A stretch of 47,361 nucleotides of DNA from positions 1 through 47,361 of the forward strand of contig UQYA01000006.1 in assembly GCA_900545165.1 (NCBI GenBank), written 5' to 3'. This document shows positions 1-8,152 of the stretch, in pieces; the stretch's first letter is position 1, and each line of letters begins with the position of its first letter. Below the pieces are notes generated by a model that was given only the letters and a program-made list of their open reading frames with translations, made no database searches and was not told the DNA's origin. A program made the translations under genes and the position numbers. This DNA comes from an uncultured Collinsella sp. (GTDB lineage: Bacteria > Actinomycetota > Coriobacteriia > Coriobacteriales > Coriobacteriaceae).

Positions 1-25
1 AGCGTCAGATGTGTATAAGAGACAG
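1..25. other. Sequencing adapter remnant (Nextera/Tn5 mosaic end)
   Basis: Bases 7-25 read AGATGTGTATAAGAGACAG, the Tn5 mosaic end used in Illumina Nextera libraries. The preceding AGCGTC matches the rest of the Read 1 adapter. This stretch is library artefact, so the first genomic base is about 26 and the window begins at a contig end. Confidence 0.97.
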
Positions 26-443
26 GCCCTACAAGCGCACGATCCCGGGCGTGCAGCGCGTGCGCCGTTATTACGACGGCTTTGGCGGCCCGGTCTGCGA
101 CATGATCTACGACGAGGACCATCTGGTGGGGGAGGGCGCCGCGCGCGGCAATACCCTCGTGGCCGTGAATGATGCCGCCCTGGTGACCGACGTGTCGGAG
201 CTTGAGTATCGCGAGCTGCTGGTGCCGATCGTGCGCGATGGCAGTGCAGTGGCTCCGCGTGAGAGCATCCAGGACGCGCGCGAGCGCTGTGTTTGGGCGC
301 TCGATCATCTGGACGCAGCTTTCAAGCGCTTCCTGTACCCGCAGACCTATGTGGTGGGCATGGAGCAGGGCCTGGCTCAGGTGCGCGACGAGCTCGTGCG
401 CAAGAACATGGCCGCGGCCTCGGCTTTCCCCTGGGCAAAATGA
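26..443 (+). CDS. pncB: Nicotinate phosphoribosyltransferase, C-terminal fragment
   Basis: The 5' part is missing because the contig begins here behind the adapter. The reading frame enters at base 27 and runs about 139 codons to TGA. NAPRTase makes nicotinate mononucleotide from nicotinate and PRPP in the NAD salvage (Preiss-Handler) pathway in the cytosol. The fragment matches the C-terminal lobe of the family: a PG.QRVRR segment and a DMIYDED segment like the family's 'D-I-hydrophobic-x-D/E' stretch, then RELLVPIVRDG, and a final YPQTYVVGM...L..VRDEL helix. The catalytic domain lies outside the window, so activity cannot be judged. The gene is in the same direction as proB, 79 bases upstream of it. 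Confidence 0.82.
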
Positions 444-522
444 TTCCTTGGGCGGTAGGGGCGAGTCACGCTCCCTTGGCCGCCAGCTCGGCCGTTCGCT
501 GAACAGTTGATTGGTTTGACGT

Positions 523-1650
523 ATGACGACTTCTTATAAAACGATGGTGGTAAAGATCGGTTCGTCCACGGTGGTGGGCGCCGATGGCAAGGTCAACCGC
601 GCCTTTATCGGCGGACTTGCCGATCAAGCCGCAGCGCTGCGCAAGCTCGGCTGGCGTCTGGTCGTGGTGAGCTCGGGCGCTATTGCCTGTGGCTATCCCG
701 TGTTGGGCTTCGACCGCAAGCCGGTCGGCGACCTTCCGAGCCTGCAGGCCTGCGCCTCGGCTGGTCAGTGCATCATCTCGTCGGCCTACGACGAGGAGTT
801 CCATGCGCGCGACCTGCTCACCTCGCTCGTGCTGCTCACGCGTCACGACACGGCGCGTCGCACGTCCTACCTGCACGCGCGCGACGCCCTGCTGCGTCTG
901 GTGGAGCTGGGCGTGGTGCCGGTCGTCAACGAGAACGACACCGTTACCGTCGACGAGATCAAGTTTGGCGACAACGACACACTGGCGGCGCTCGTGAGCT
1001 GCCTGGTATCTGCCGATCTGTGCGTGACGCTCTCGGACATCGATGGTCTCTATACTGCCAATCCGCATGAGGACCCCACGGCCGAGTTTGTTCCTGTCGT
1101 GCATAAGATCGATGCCAAGATTATTGCCTCGGCGGGCGATTCTTCCACATCGGTGGGCACGGGCGGCATGATTACCAAGATCCGCGCGAGCCGCATCCTG
1201 ATGACGGCGGGCATTCAGAGCGTGATTTGCTCGGGCGAGGAGCCCGATGCGCTCGTGCGCCTCGCCCGCGGCGAGAGCGTGGGCACGCTGTTCGATCCGC
1301 CGGCGGAGCGTCTGGACATCGCACCCCGCAAGCTGTGGATCGCGCTGGGCGACAAGGCACATGGGTCGGTGACGGTTGATGATGGTGCTGCGAAGGCGCT
1401 GGTTAGCCGTGGCTCTTCCTTGCTTGCGGTGGGTATTCGCGAGGTCGATGGCCAGTTTGCCGAGGGCGATGTGCTCGACGTGTGCGATCAGAGCGGTATG
1501 GTCGTCGCCCGCGGTATCGCCGAGGCCGATTCGGACGTGCTGGAACTTGCTGCCGGTCGCCGCCAAGACCAGATTGCCAGCAACCGCCTGCTCGCTAACC
1601 TGGCCGAGAAGCCGGCGATACACAGGGATAACTTGATCGTATTTGCATAA
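523..1650 (+). CDS. proB: Glutamate 5-kinase (ProB)
   Basis: Phosphorylates L-glutamate to gamma-glutamyl phosphate, the first and feedback-inhibited step of proline synthesis. The 375-residue product has both usual parts. The amino acid kinase domain has VVKIGSSTVV at about residues 9-18, VVSSGAIACG near 48-57, NENDTV near 136-141 and TGGMITKIRAS near 213-223. A C-terminal PUA domain spans about 270-350. Length agrees with the family (about 367 in E. coli). A stop codon two codons before the ATG at 523 rules out a longer start. No good Shine-Dalgarno sequence is visible, so the in-frame ATG at 544 remains possible. A strong terminator follows immediately. ProA, which uses the product, is encoded further along on the same strand rather than directly next to proB. 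Confidence 0.95.
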   Translation: MTTSYKTMVVKIGSSTVVGADGKVNRAFIGGLADQAAALRKLGWRLVVVSSGAIACGYPVLGFDRKPVGDLPSLQACASAGQCIISSAYDEEFHARDLLTSLVLLTRHDTARRTSYLHARDALLRLVELGVVPVVNENDTVTVDEIKFGDNDTLAALVSCLVSADLCVTLSDIDGLYTANPHEDPTAEFVPVVHKIDAKIIASAGDSSTSVGTGGMITKIRASRILMTAGIQSVICSGEEPDALVRLARGESVGTLFDPPAERLDIAPRKLWIALGDKAHGSVTVDDGAAKALVSRGSSLLAVGIREVDGQFAEGDVLDVCDQSGMVVARGIAEADSDVLELAAGRRQDQIASNRLLANLAEKPAIHRDNLIVFA

Positions 1651-1694
1651 AGAAAGACAGCGCTGCGGATCGTTTCCCGCAGCGCTGTCTTTCT
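1651..1694. terminator. Bidirectional intrinsic terminator between proB and the hydrolase gene
   Basis: A perfect 18-bp stem pairs 1651-1668 with 1677-1694 around an 8-base loop. The stem starts with AGAAAGAC and ends with GTCTTTCT, so a U-rich end is made in either direction. It sits between convergent genes and begins right after the proB stop codon. Confidence 0.85.
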
Positions 1695-1695
1695 C

Positions 1696-1748
1696 GTGCC
1701 GGCACTTGGGGACGTTCCTTATGTGCCGGCACTTTGGGACACTCCTTA
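1696..1748. repeat. Tandem 26-bp GGGAC repeat with GTGCCGGCAC palindrome
   Basis: Two 26-base units (1696-1721 and 1723-1748) differ at only three positions. Each begins with the perfect palindrome GTGCCGGCAC and continues into TTGGGGACGTTCCTTA or TTTGGGACACTCCTTA. The pair lies between the proB terminator and the stop codon of the hydrolase gene. The two GGGAC boxes recur, in the opposite orientation and with similar spacing, near 8340-8377. Confidence 0.75.
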
Positions 1749-1749
1749 G

Positions 1750-3168
1750 CTAGAAGATCCGGCGCAGGTCTCCGCGGTTGAGCGCTTCGTCGAAGAGGTG
1801 CTTGAACACCACGCTGCCGTGCAGGCCGTCGCGCTCGAACTCGTTGGTCACCCAGGCATGCGAGTTGCCCACGCGGCTGAGCGTATCGAGCTGCATGCCC
1901 GAATCGACGTACATATCGTCGAAATACACCGCGGCCTGGAGTGGCACCTCGTTGCAGGCTAGGCGCTGCGGGTCGTAGATCTTGTCCCAGCTGGTGTCTT
2001 CCATCAGCAGGTCCATGGCGGGCTTAAACGGCATAAGCTCGGGCATCTGCTCAAACATCCACGGGAACATGGCCTCGCCGGTAAACATGAGCGGGCGCGC
2101 GAGTGTGTCGAACTCGGCACGATGGGCCTTCTCCTCTGCTGCGGCCCAGCGAATGGGCATGGTGTCGCCGTCGGCGTAGATAAACTCCTGCAGCGTCCAG
2201 TACAGCGGGTTTGTACGCGTGCTGGTGCGCTCGAAGGCGCGCATCAAAAAGCTGTCGGATACCGAGGAGCCGCAGCTAAGCGTACCGTCGCCAGTAACAA
2301 ACGCGTGATCGATAATCCAATGCATGCGCTCAAAGCTCGGCTTCATGCCAAAGTCGCTGCCCATGAGCTGTAGGCGCTCGACCGTCATCGGCGAGCCGTC
2401 GGGCAGCACGGGCTTCTGGGCCTCGAGCGCATCGGCCAGGGCTGCCACGCGCTCGACGTCAGCGGGATAGCGGTCATAATACTGCTGCGTCTTGGCGGCC
2501 ATACGCGGGAAGGTGTGCGCGTAGACCTCGCTTGCGCTCGCCGGCACGTGGGGGATTCCGCCGCAGGTAAAGCTCGCCGCCACGCCCTCGGGGAAGAGCG
2601 ACAGGTAGCTCAGCGTCAAAAAACCGCCGTAGCTTTGGCCGAGCGTGACCCACGGCTTGCCGCCAAAGCCCACCAGGCGCAGGTACTCAAAATCGCGCAC
2701 GATGGAGCTGGCGAGGTGGCGCTTGAGGAAGTCAGCCTGCGAGCGTGCGGCATCGGAGCCGGTCGCCGTCGCGCGCTCGCCCAGTGCGGCAATCGTGCGC
2801 CCGTCTACACAGCTGCTGCGCCCGGTGCCGCGCTGGTCGGGCAGGACGACGCGGAAGTGCTTGATGGCCTCCTCGATCCAGCCGTCGCTTGTGGGCGACA
2901 GCGGACGCGGGCTCTCGCCGCCGGGGCCGCCCTGCAAAAACAGGAGCAACGGCAGATCGTCGTTGATGCGGTCGGGCGCGCAAACCACGCGGTAGAAGAG
3001 TTTGATGCTCTCGGGCGCGCCGGCGATTGGTGCCGGCATAGCGCCGCGGCGCATGGTGCTGCCGACGGCCAGGAGCATCGGCTCCAGGCCGCGCCAGTCA
3101 AGGGGGACGTCGATGCTGTGGTCCTCGACATAAAGGCCGGGGACGTGGTACGAAGTGATGAGGGCCAT
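1750..3168 (-). CDS. Alpha/beta hydrolase, prolyl aminopeptidase-like (peptidase S33)
   Basis: A 472-residue cytosolic alpha/beta hydrolase. GGPGGESPRP near the N-terminal third forms the oxyanion-hole region. DQRGTGRSS follows, and the nucleophile elbow GQSYGG places the catalytic Ser at about residue 179. Candidate Asp and His residues occur in YFDDMYVD and DGLHGS near the C-terminus. This motif set is typical of proline iminopeptidases, which release N-terminal proline from peptides. The ATG at 3168 is preferred to the upstream ATG at 3249 because GGAAG lies just before it and the extra N-terminal residues look unlike the family. The gene lies between proB and proA, on the opposite strand and divergent from proA, which fits a proline-related role. 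The exact substrate is inference. Confidence 0.8.
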   Translation of the reverse strand: MALITSYHVPGLYVEDHSIDVPLDWRGLEPMLLAVGSTMRRGAMPAPIAGAPESIKLFYRVVCAPDRINDDLPLLLFLQGGPGGESPRPLSPTSDGWIEEAIKHFRVVLPDQRGTGRSSCVDGRTIAALGERATATGSDAARSQADFLKRHLASSIVRDFEYLRLVGFGGKPWVTLGQSYGGFLTLSYLSLFPEGVAASFTCGGIPHVPASASEVYAHTFPRMAAKTQQYYDRYPADVERVAALADALEAQKPVLPDGSPMTVERLQLMGSDFGMKPSFERMHWIIDHAFVTGDGTLSCGSSVSDSFLMRAFERTSTRTNPLYWTLQEFIYADGDTMPIRWAAAEEKAHRAEFDTLARPLMFTGEAMFPWMFEQMPELMPFKPAMDLLMEDTSWDKIYDPQRLACNEVPLQAAVYFDDMYVDSGMQLDTLSRVGNSHAWVTNEFERDGLHGSVVFKHLFDEALNRGDLRRIF

Positions 3169-3280
3169 GTGAGTCTTCCGTTCGTTGCGGTGTTTCGGGT
3201 TGACCAATTCTACCGCCGCGGGCGAGGCCATGCGCAAATCGGCTACCATGGTTGCAAACTTCTAGGAGAAAGGGCCGTCC

Positions 3281-4567
3281 ATGTCGGTCGATATAGCCAC
3301 GTATGTCCACGATCTTGCCGTTGCCGCCAAGGCAGCGTCGGCCTCGCTTGCCACGGCGAGCGATGAGCAGCGTCAGGAGGCCGTGCGCGCCATGGCCGCG
3401 GCACTGCGCAACGGTGTCGACTCCATCGTTGCCGCTAACGAGCTCGATATGTCCGCCGCGCGCGATGCGGGCACTTCGGCCGGTCTGCTCGACCGTCTGC
3501 TGCTGACGCCCGAGCGCGTCGAGGGCATGGCCGCCGGCCTGGAAAAGCTCGCCGAGCTGCCCGATCCCGTGGGCCGCGTGCTCGACCACCGCGTGCTTGC
3601 AAGCGGCGTGGACCTGACCCGTGTGAGTGTGCCGTTGGGCCTGGTCGCTATGGTCTACGAGGCGCGCCCCAACGTGACGGCCGACGCCGCAGGCATCTGC
3701 ATCCGTACCGGCAACGCCTGCATTCTGCGCGGCGGCTCGCTGGCTTATCACTCGTGTGCCATGATCGCCGAGCTGCTGGCCGATGCGCTCGAGGCCAAGG
3801 GCTTCCCGCGCGAGGCCGTGTCGATGATCGAGTCCACCGACCGCGAGGCCACCGGCGAGCTCATGAAGCTCCGCGGCATTGTCGACGTACTCATTCCGCG
3901 CGGCGGTGCAGGCCTGATTCAGCGCTGCGTGCGCGAGTCGCTTGTGCCGGTGATCGAGACGGGCACTGGCAACTGCCACATCTACGTGCATGAATCCGCC
4001 GACTTTGATAAGGCGCTCAACATTATCGTTAATGCCAAGACCCAGCGCGTAGGCGTGTGCAATGCCGCCGAGTCGCTGCTGGTCGACCGTGCTGTGGCCG
4101 ATGCGTTTTTGCCCGCGGTCATGACCGTGCTGCATGACCACGGCGTGCTGATTCACGGCGACGAGGCAACCTGCGCCGCATGCGCCGATGCCGGGCTTGT
4201 GGAGGGCGATGACTACGTCGCCGCGACTGAGGAGGACTGGGGTCGCGAGTACCTGGCGCTCGAGATGAGCGTGAAGGTCGTGGCAAACGAGGACGAGGCC
4301 ATCGCACACATCAACCGCTACGGCACGATGCACTCCGAGGCCATCGTTGCCGAGGATACGGATGCTTGCGAGCGCTTCCTCGATGCTGTCGATGCCTCGG
4401 CCGTGTACTCCAACGCCAGCACTCGCTTCACTGACGGCGGCGAGTTTGGCCTGGGTGCCGAGATCGGCATCTCGACCCAAAAACTCCACGCCCGTGGCCC
4501 CTTTGCCGCCGAGGCCCTCACCACCTACAAATACAAGCTCCGCGGCACCGGCCAGGTCCGTCCCTAA
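3281..4567 (+). CDS. proA: Gamma-glutamyl phosphate reductase (ProA)
   Basis: Reduces gamma-glutamyl phosphate with NADPH to glutamate-5-semialdehyde, the second step of proline synthesis. The 428-residue product is full length (E. coli 417). It shows the aldehyde-dehydrogenase-type fold: the VPLGLVAMVYEARPNVT segment, the ILRGGS segment, the VIETGTGNCHIYV segment, and the catalytic cysteine in VGVCNAAES at about residue 260. AGGAGA lies 12 bases before the ATG. The gene is divergent from the S33-type hydrolase, and the shared 112-base gap must hold both promoters. It is followed by a strong hairpin terminator. Confidence 0.95.
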   Translation: MSVDIATYVHDLAVAAKAASASLATASDEQRQEAVRAMAAALRNGVDSIVAANELDMSAARDAGTSAGLLDRLLLTPERVEGMAAGLEKLAELPDPVGRVLDHRVLASGVDLTRVSVPLGLVAMVYEARPNVTADAAGICIRTGNACILRGGSLAYHSCAMIAELLADALEAKGFPREAVSMIESTDREATGELMKLRGIVDVLIPRGGAGLIQRCVRESLVPVIETGTGNCHIYVHESADFDKALNIIVNAKTQRVGVCNAAESLLVDRAVADAFLPAVMTVLHDHGVLIHGDEATCAACADAGLVEGDDYVAATEEDWGREYLALEMSVKVVANEDEAIAHINRYGTMHSEAIVAEDTDACERFLDAVDASAVYSNASTRFTDGGEFGLGAEIGISTQKLHARGPFAAEALTTYKYKLRGTGQVRP

Positions 4568-4581
4568 CGCCCGCGCAAACA

Positions 4582-4622
4582 AAAACCACCACAAAGGTGC
4601 CTGTCCCCTTTGTGGTGGTTTT
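4582..4622. terminator. Repeated hairpin terminator, copy 1 (after proA)
   Basis: A perfect 16-bp stem pairs AAAACCACCACAAAGG (4582-4597) with its complement at 4607-4622. The loop is TGCCTGTCC. A-rich and T-rich stem ends make it usable from both convergent genes. The same element, with one loop difference, recurs at 5292-5332. Confidence 0.85.
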
Positions 4623-4637
4623 AGGTGGCGTTGACGG

Positions 4638-5237
4638 TTAGGCCTGGAAGGTATCTCGGTCGGGGGCGAAGGACTGCATGGCCGCGATGGTGCGGTCAAA
4701 GAGCTCGGGGAGCTCCCAGCCCAACATCTCGGCGCCCTGCGAAATCACGTCGCGCGAGCAGCCGGCGGCAAAGCGTTTGTCCTTGAACTTCTTCTTGAGC
4801 GACTTAGTCGTAAAGTCCATAACGCTCTTGCTCGGGCGCATGATGACGGCAGCGCCGATCAGGCCGGTGAGCTCATCGCAGGCAAACAGGATCTTTTCCA
4901 TCTGCAGCTCGGGCTTGGGTAGTGAGGTGTTGAAGTCCGACGTGTGCGTCTGGATGGCGCGAATGAGCTCGGGAGACGCACCTTCGCCCTCAAGAATCTC
5001 GGCAGCATAGATGGTGTGGTTAATGGGGTCGTCCTCATGCTCCTCCCAATCCAGGTCGTGCAGCAGACCGACGATGCCCCAAAACTCCTCGTTCTCGGGG
5101 TCGAACTCGCGCGCAAAGTAGCGCATAGTGCCCTCGACCGTCTCGCCATGGGTGATATGGAACGGGTCCTTGTTGTGCTCATTGAGCAGTTCGAACGCGC
5201 GGTCGCGGGTGATTCCGGCGGTAAGCGGCTCTGCCAT
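4638..5237 (-). CDS. HD-domain protein (putative metal-dependent phosphohydrolase)
   Basis: A 199-residue soluble protein with the HD-superfamily metal-binding pattern: His-30 in HITHGE, the HD doublet at about 60-61 in GLLHDLDWE, and a downstream Asp at about 121 in FACDELTG. Members hydrolyse phosphate mono- or diesters such as nucleotides, but the substrate cannot be read from this sequence. AAGGAG lies at good distance before the ATG. It is a single gene on the minus strand, bracketed on both sides by nearly identical hairpin terminators, so it forms its own transcription unit. The sequence suits the short single-domain HD proteins often annotated only as hypothetical. Confidence 0.8.
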   Translation of the reverse strand: MAEPLTAGITRDRAFELLNEHNKDPFHITHGETVEGTMRYFAREFDPENEEFWGIVGLLHDLDWEEHEDDPINHTIYAAEILEGEGASPELIRAIQTHTSDFNTSLPKPELQMEKILFACDELTGLIGAAVIMRPSKSVMDFTTKSLKKKFKDKRFAAGCSRDVISQGAEMLGWELPELFDRTIAAMQSFAPDRDTFQA

Positions 5238-5291
5238 AAGAGACTCCTTGTGCTCGTGGGTATCGATAAGAATGAATACTACTAGAACAAG

Positions 5292-5332
5292 AAAACCACC
5301 ACAAAGGTGCCTGTTCCCTTTGTGGTGGTTTT
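5292..5332. terminator. Repeated hairpin terminator, copy 2 (between the HD gene and the CarD gene)
   Basis: The same 16-bp stem as at 4582-4622 pairs 5292-5307 with 5317-5332. The loop is TGCCTGTTC, one base different from copy 1. Minus-strand transcripts of the CarD-like gene would end here. Confidence 0.85.
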
Positions 5333-5345
5333 TGGCGCGGATGGG

Positions 5346-5831
5346 TTAGTTGAGGGCGGCTTGGGCTAGGCGGGCTTCGGCGGCCTCCTCGGTGACGCCC
5401 AAGGCCACGGCGAACTCCTCGATGGAGCGGCGTTTGGCCTCCTTGAGTACGCGCATGTAGTAGGAGCTGGGTTTTTTATCAGCTTCCTCGGCCTGGCGAA
5501 TGCGGTGCATCATGGTCTTTGCCACGCGGACCGTCTCGGGCGCGCCCAGCTTGAGCTGCTGCTTAAAGTGTGTCTCCTCAAGCGAGCTGTTGCGCTCGGT
5601 AAAGGTGTCGCACTCCAGCTCGTCATAGTGGCTCAGCAGGTGCTCGGCATCTTGCTGAGAGATGGCGGCGTGCAGACGGTCGGCCTGCGCCACGGGGTAC
5701 ATGAGGATCGTCTGCGCATGTCCCTGCTTGGTCTCGAGCAGCAGCATGGGCTGCGGTGTGTCGTCCCTAAAACCGACGACGGTGCAGACTCCCTGGCCCG
5801 GATGAATGACGTGTTGACCGATTGAGAACAT
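5346..5831 (-). CDS. CarD/CdnL-family RNA polymerase-binding regulator
   Basis: A 161-residue protein. The N-terminal half (about 1-65) is a CarD/TRCF-type RNA-polymerase-interaction domain (MFSIGQHVIHPGQGVCTV start, typical Tudor-like beta strands). The C-terminal half is helical and basic, as in CarD/CdnL proteins that bind promoter DNA at the upstream edge of the transcription bubble. Family members stabilise open complexes, often at rRNA and housekeeping promoters. A strong GGAGG sits 6 bases before the ATG. A short inverted repeat ATACG-N6-CGTAT lies just upstream (about 5847-5862) and could be a binding site, though this is not established. The gene is monocistronic. Confidence 0.85.
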   Translation of the reverse strand: MFSIGQHVIHPGQGVCTVVGFRDDTPQPMLLLETKQGHAQTILMYPVAQADRLHAAISQQDAEHLLSHYDELECDTFTERNSSLEETHFKQQLKLGAPETVRVAKTMMHRIRQAEEADKKPSSYYMRVLKEAKRRSIEEFAVALGVTEEAAEARLAQAALN

Positions 5832-6173
5832 GCTACCTCCAACTTATACGAATTTACGTATGTCTAGAATAACACGCTGACGTGCGCAAACCCGTACTTT
5901 ATGCAGGAAAAGCACACAACTCTGATAGGTAAGAGTATTCGATAACAGACGCAGCTCATTCACACCTTTATGCATTTTCAACGCCTGCATAATCTGCAGG
6001 CAGACCGGCATCTTTGAGTGACTCCATACAAGCTGTAGTCATTTTTGTGCATATGCAATATCTATTAGCTTTACCCTGCGACAGTGCCCGTCGCTTGTGA
6101 TAGAGTGCTACAAACTCTGGCTTTTGCCCTACGAGTGACCAAGAGCTCGGGGGCTTTAACACAAGGAGGATCT
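5832..6173. other. Divergent intergenic region, CarD-like gene / argS
   Basis: About 340 bases without a convincing gene. It holds a small hairpin GCCTGC-N7-GCAGGC at 5983-6001, the ATACG/CGTAT inverted repeat near the CarD gene, and the argS ribosome-binding site AAGGAGGA at 6163-6170. A possible argS promoter is TGCGAC, 18 bases, TAGAGT (about 6076-6105), but the -35 match is poor. No T-box leader was seen. A 64-codon minus-strand frame here overlaps the argS start and has no family resemblance. Confidence 0.5.
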
Positions 6174-8027
6174 ATGCCCGAGAAGATTGAAGAGCTGGTA
6201 CGCGCTGCGCTTGCTGCGGCCCAGGAGGCCGGCGACCTTTCCGCATTTGAACTTGACGATTGCGCTATCGAGCGACCGGCTGACACTTCTCATGGCGAGT
6301 GGACCTCTACCATGGCCCTGAAGTCCGCCAAGCTGGCCCACTGCGCCCCGCGCAAGATCGCCGAGGCCATCGTTGCCCATATGCCCGAGGACCCCGCGAT
6401 CGAGAAGGTCGAGATCGCAGGCCCCGGCTTCATCAACTTCTACCTCTCCGTTGCCGTCAAGAATGCCATCTTTGGCGAGGCTCGCGAGAAGGGTATGGAC
6501 TTCGCTAAGTCCAACGTCGGTGGTGGCCTGAAGACCCAGGTCGAGTTTGTTTCCGCCAACCCCGTCGGCCCCATGCACATCGGCCACGGCCGCTGGGCCG
6601 CGCTGGGCGACTCGCTCTGCCGCGTTATGGATCACGCCGGTTACGACATCCAGCGTGAGTTCTACATCAACGACCACGGCTCTCAGATGAACACCTTCGG
6701 CAACTCCATCAGCACGCGCTATATGCAGCTTGCCGACATCATCGCCGAGCAGGGCGTGGATATCGATGAGGCTCACAAGCTGCTGATCGCCGACCGCGAC
6801 GCCTTCGTTGCCGACGAGAACGACGAGCATCCCGAGACCCATCCGTACCAGGACAACTTTGCCGAGACTCTGGGCAAGGACTCCTATGGCGGCGACTACA
6901 TTATCGACGAGGCTGCCGAGTTCTGGCGCACCGACGGCGATAAGTGGGTCAACGCCGATCCGCAGAAGCGCATGGAGAGCTTCCGCGAGCGCGGCTATGT
7001 AAAGATGGTCGACAACATGCGCGACCTCTGCCACGCTGTCAATTGCGACTTCGATCGTTGGTTCTCCGAGCGCTCGCTGTATGTGAAGGACACCGAGGGC
7101 GAGACCGCCGGCACCTCCGCCGTCGACCGCGCTTTTGAGAAGCTCGACAAGATGGGCTACCTCTACACCAAGGACGGTGCCCTGTGGTTCCGCTCCACCG
7201 ACCTGGGCGATGACAAGGACCGCGTCCTGATCAAGTCCGACGGCGAGTACACCTACTTCGCCTCCGACGTTGCCTATCACTGGGATAAGTTCCAGCGCGT
7301 CGACCACGTCATCGACATCTGGGGTGCCGACCACCACGGCTACATCGAGCGCGTCCGCTGCGTCTGCGATGCTCTTGGCTATCCCGGCAAGTTTGAGGTT
7401 CTGCTGGGCCAGCTCGTCAACCTGCTGCGCAACGGCAAGCCCGTCCGTATGTCCAAGCGCAAGGGCACCATGGTGACCCTGCAGGAGCTCGTCGACGAGG
7501 TTGGCTCCGACGCCGCTCGTTACACGCTCATCTCCAAGAGCTCCAACCAGATGGTCGACTTCGATATTGAGGCCGTTAAGAAGCGCGACAACTCCAACCC
7601 GGTCTATTACGTGCAGTATGCTCACGCCCGCGTGTGCTCCATCCTGCGCCGTGCCGCTGACGTAACGCCTGAGCAGGCTGACGAGATGGGCATGAAGGCC
7701 GTTGCCGCCAAGGCCATCGGTGAGAACGTCGATTACTCGCTGCTGACCGACCCTACCGAGCTTGCCCTTTCGCGTAAGCTCAACGAGCTCACCGACCTCA
7801 TCGCCAGCTGCGCTCGCGACCGCGCCCCGTTCCGTCTGACGCACTTTGCCGAGGAACTCGCCGGCGACTTCCACAGCTTCTACGCTGCCTGCCAGGTGCT
7901 GCCGAGCGAGGGCCGTCCCGTCGACCCTGAGCTTTCGCGCGCCCGTCTGGCCGCTTGCGACGCCGTCCGCGTGACGCTCGCCCTGGTGCTCACCCTTGTT
8001 GGTGTCTCCGCTCCCGAGCAGATGTAA
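6174..8027 (+). CDS. argS: Arginyl-tRNA synthetase
   Basis: Class I aminoacyl-tRNA synthetase that charges tRNA-Arg with arginine. The 617-residue product begins with the Arg-tRNA synthetase N-terminal domain. The HIGH signature lies at about residues 135-138 (PMHIGHGRW) and the KMSKS-loop equivalent MSKRKG at about 426-431. The anticodon-binding helical (DALR) domain fills the C-terminal part and ends in the ...VGVSAPEQM motif usual for the family. The ATG at 6174 follows a near-ideal AAGGAGGA, so the longer frame opening at 6084 is rejected. A terminator hairpin follows 47 bases after the stop. Confidence 0.96.
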   Translation: MPEKIEELVRAALAAAQEAGDLSAFELDDCAIERPADTSHGEWTSTMALKSAKLAHCAPRKIAEAIVAHMPEDPAIEKVEIAGPGFINFYLSVAVKNAIFGEAREKGMDFAKSNVGGGLKTQVEFVSANPVGPMHIGHGRWAALGDSLCRVMDHAGYDIQREFYINDHGSQMNTFGNSISTRYMQLADIIAEQGVDIDEAHKLLIADRDAFVADENDEHPETHPYQDNFAETLGKDSYGGDYIIDEAAEFWRTDGDKWVNADPQKRMESFRERGYVKMVDNMRDLCHAVNCDFDRWFSERSLYVKDTEGETAGTSAVDRAFEKLDKMGYLYTKDGALWFRSTDLGDDKDRVLIKSDGEYTYFASDVAYHWDKFQRVDHVIDIWGADHHGYIERVRCVCDALGYPGKFEVLLGQLVNLLRNGKPVRMSKRKGTMVTLQELVDEVGSDAARYTLISKSSNQMVDFDIEAVKKRDNSNPVYYVQYAHARVCSILRRAADVTPEQADEMGMKAVAAKAIGENVDYSLLTDPTELALSRKLNELTDLIASCARDRAPFRLTHFAEELAGDFHSFYAACQVLPSEGRPVDPELSRARLAACDAVRVTLALVLTLVGVSAPEQM

Positions 8028-8073
8028 GCTACGGGTCATTTGACCGTGTAGGTTCGGCTTTGCTGAGCCCTAT

Positions 8074-8106
8074 AAGCCCGATCTCCATGCGGAGGTCGGG
8101 CTTTTT
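8074..8106 (+). terminator. argS intrinsic terminator
   Basis: Stem AGCCCGATCTCC (8075-8086) pairs with GGAGGTCGGGCT (8091-8102) with one G-U pair and a four-base loop ATGC, followed by TTTT. Confidence 0.85.
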
Positions 8107-8152
8107 GCATAAACGCCGGCGTATTGACGAATTTGGGGCTGCTGGAAATACG

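Noticed and set aside
3098..4699. 533-codon minus-strand frame over proA, and similar long frames opposite argS, rho and SUF genes
   Set aside because: These are antisense shadows of high-GC genes with clear family matches on the other strand.
5968..6162. 64-codon minus-strand frame upstream of argS
   Set aside because: It overlaps the argS leader, has no ribosome-binding site at its start, and shows no family resemblance. Chance frame or unrecognisable remnant.
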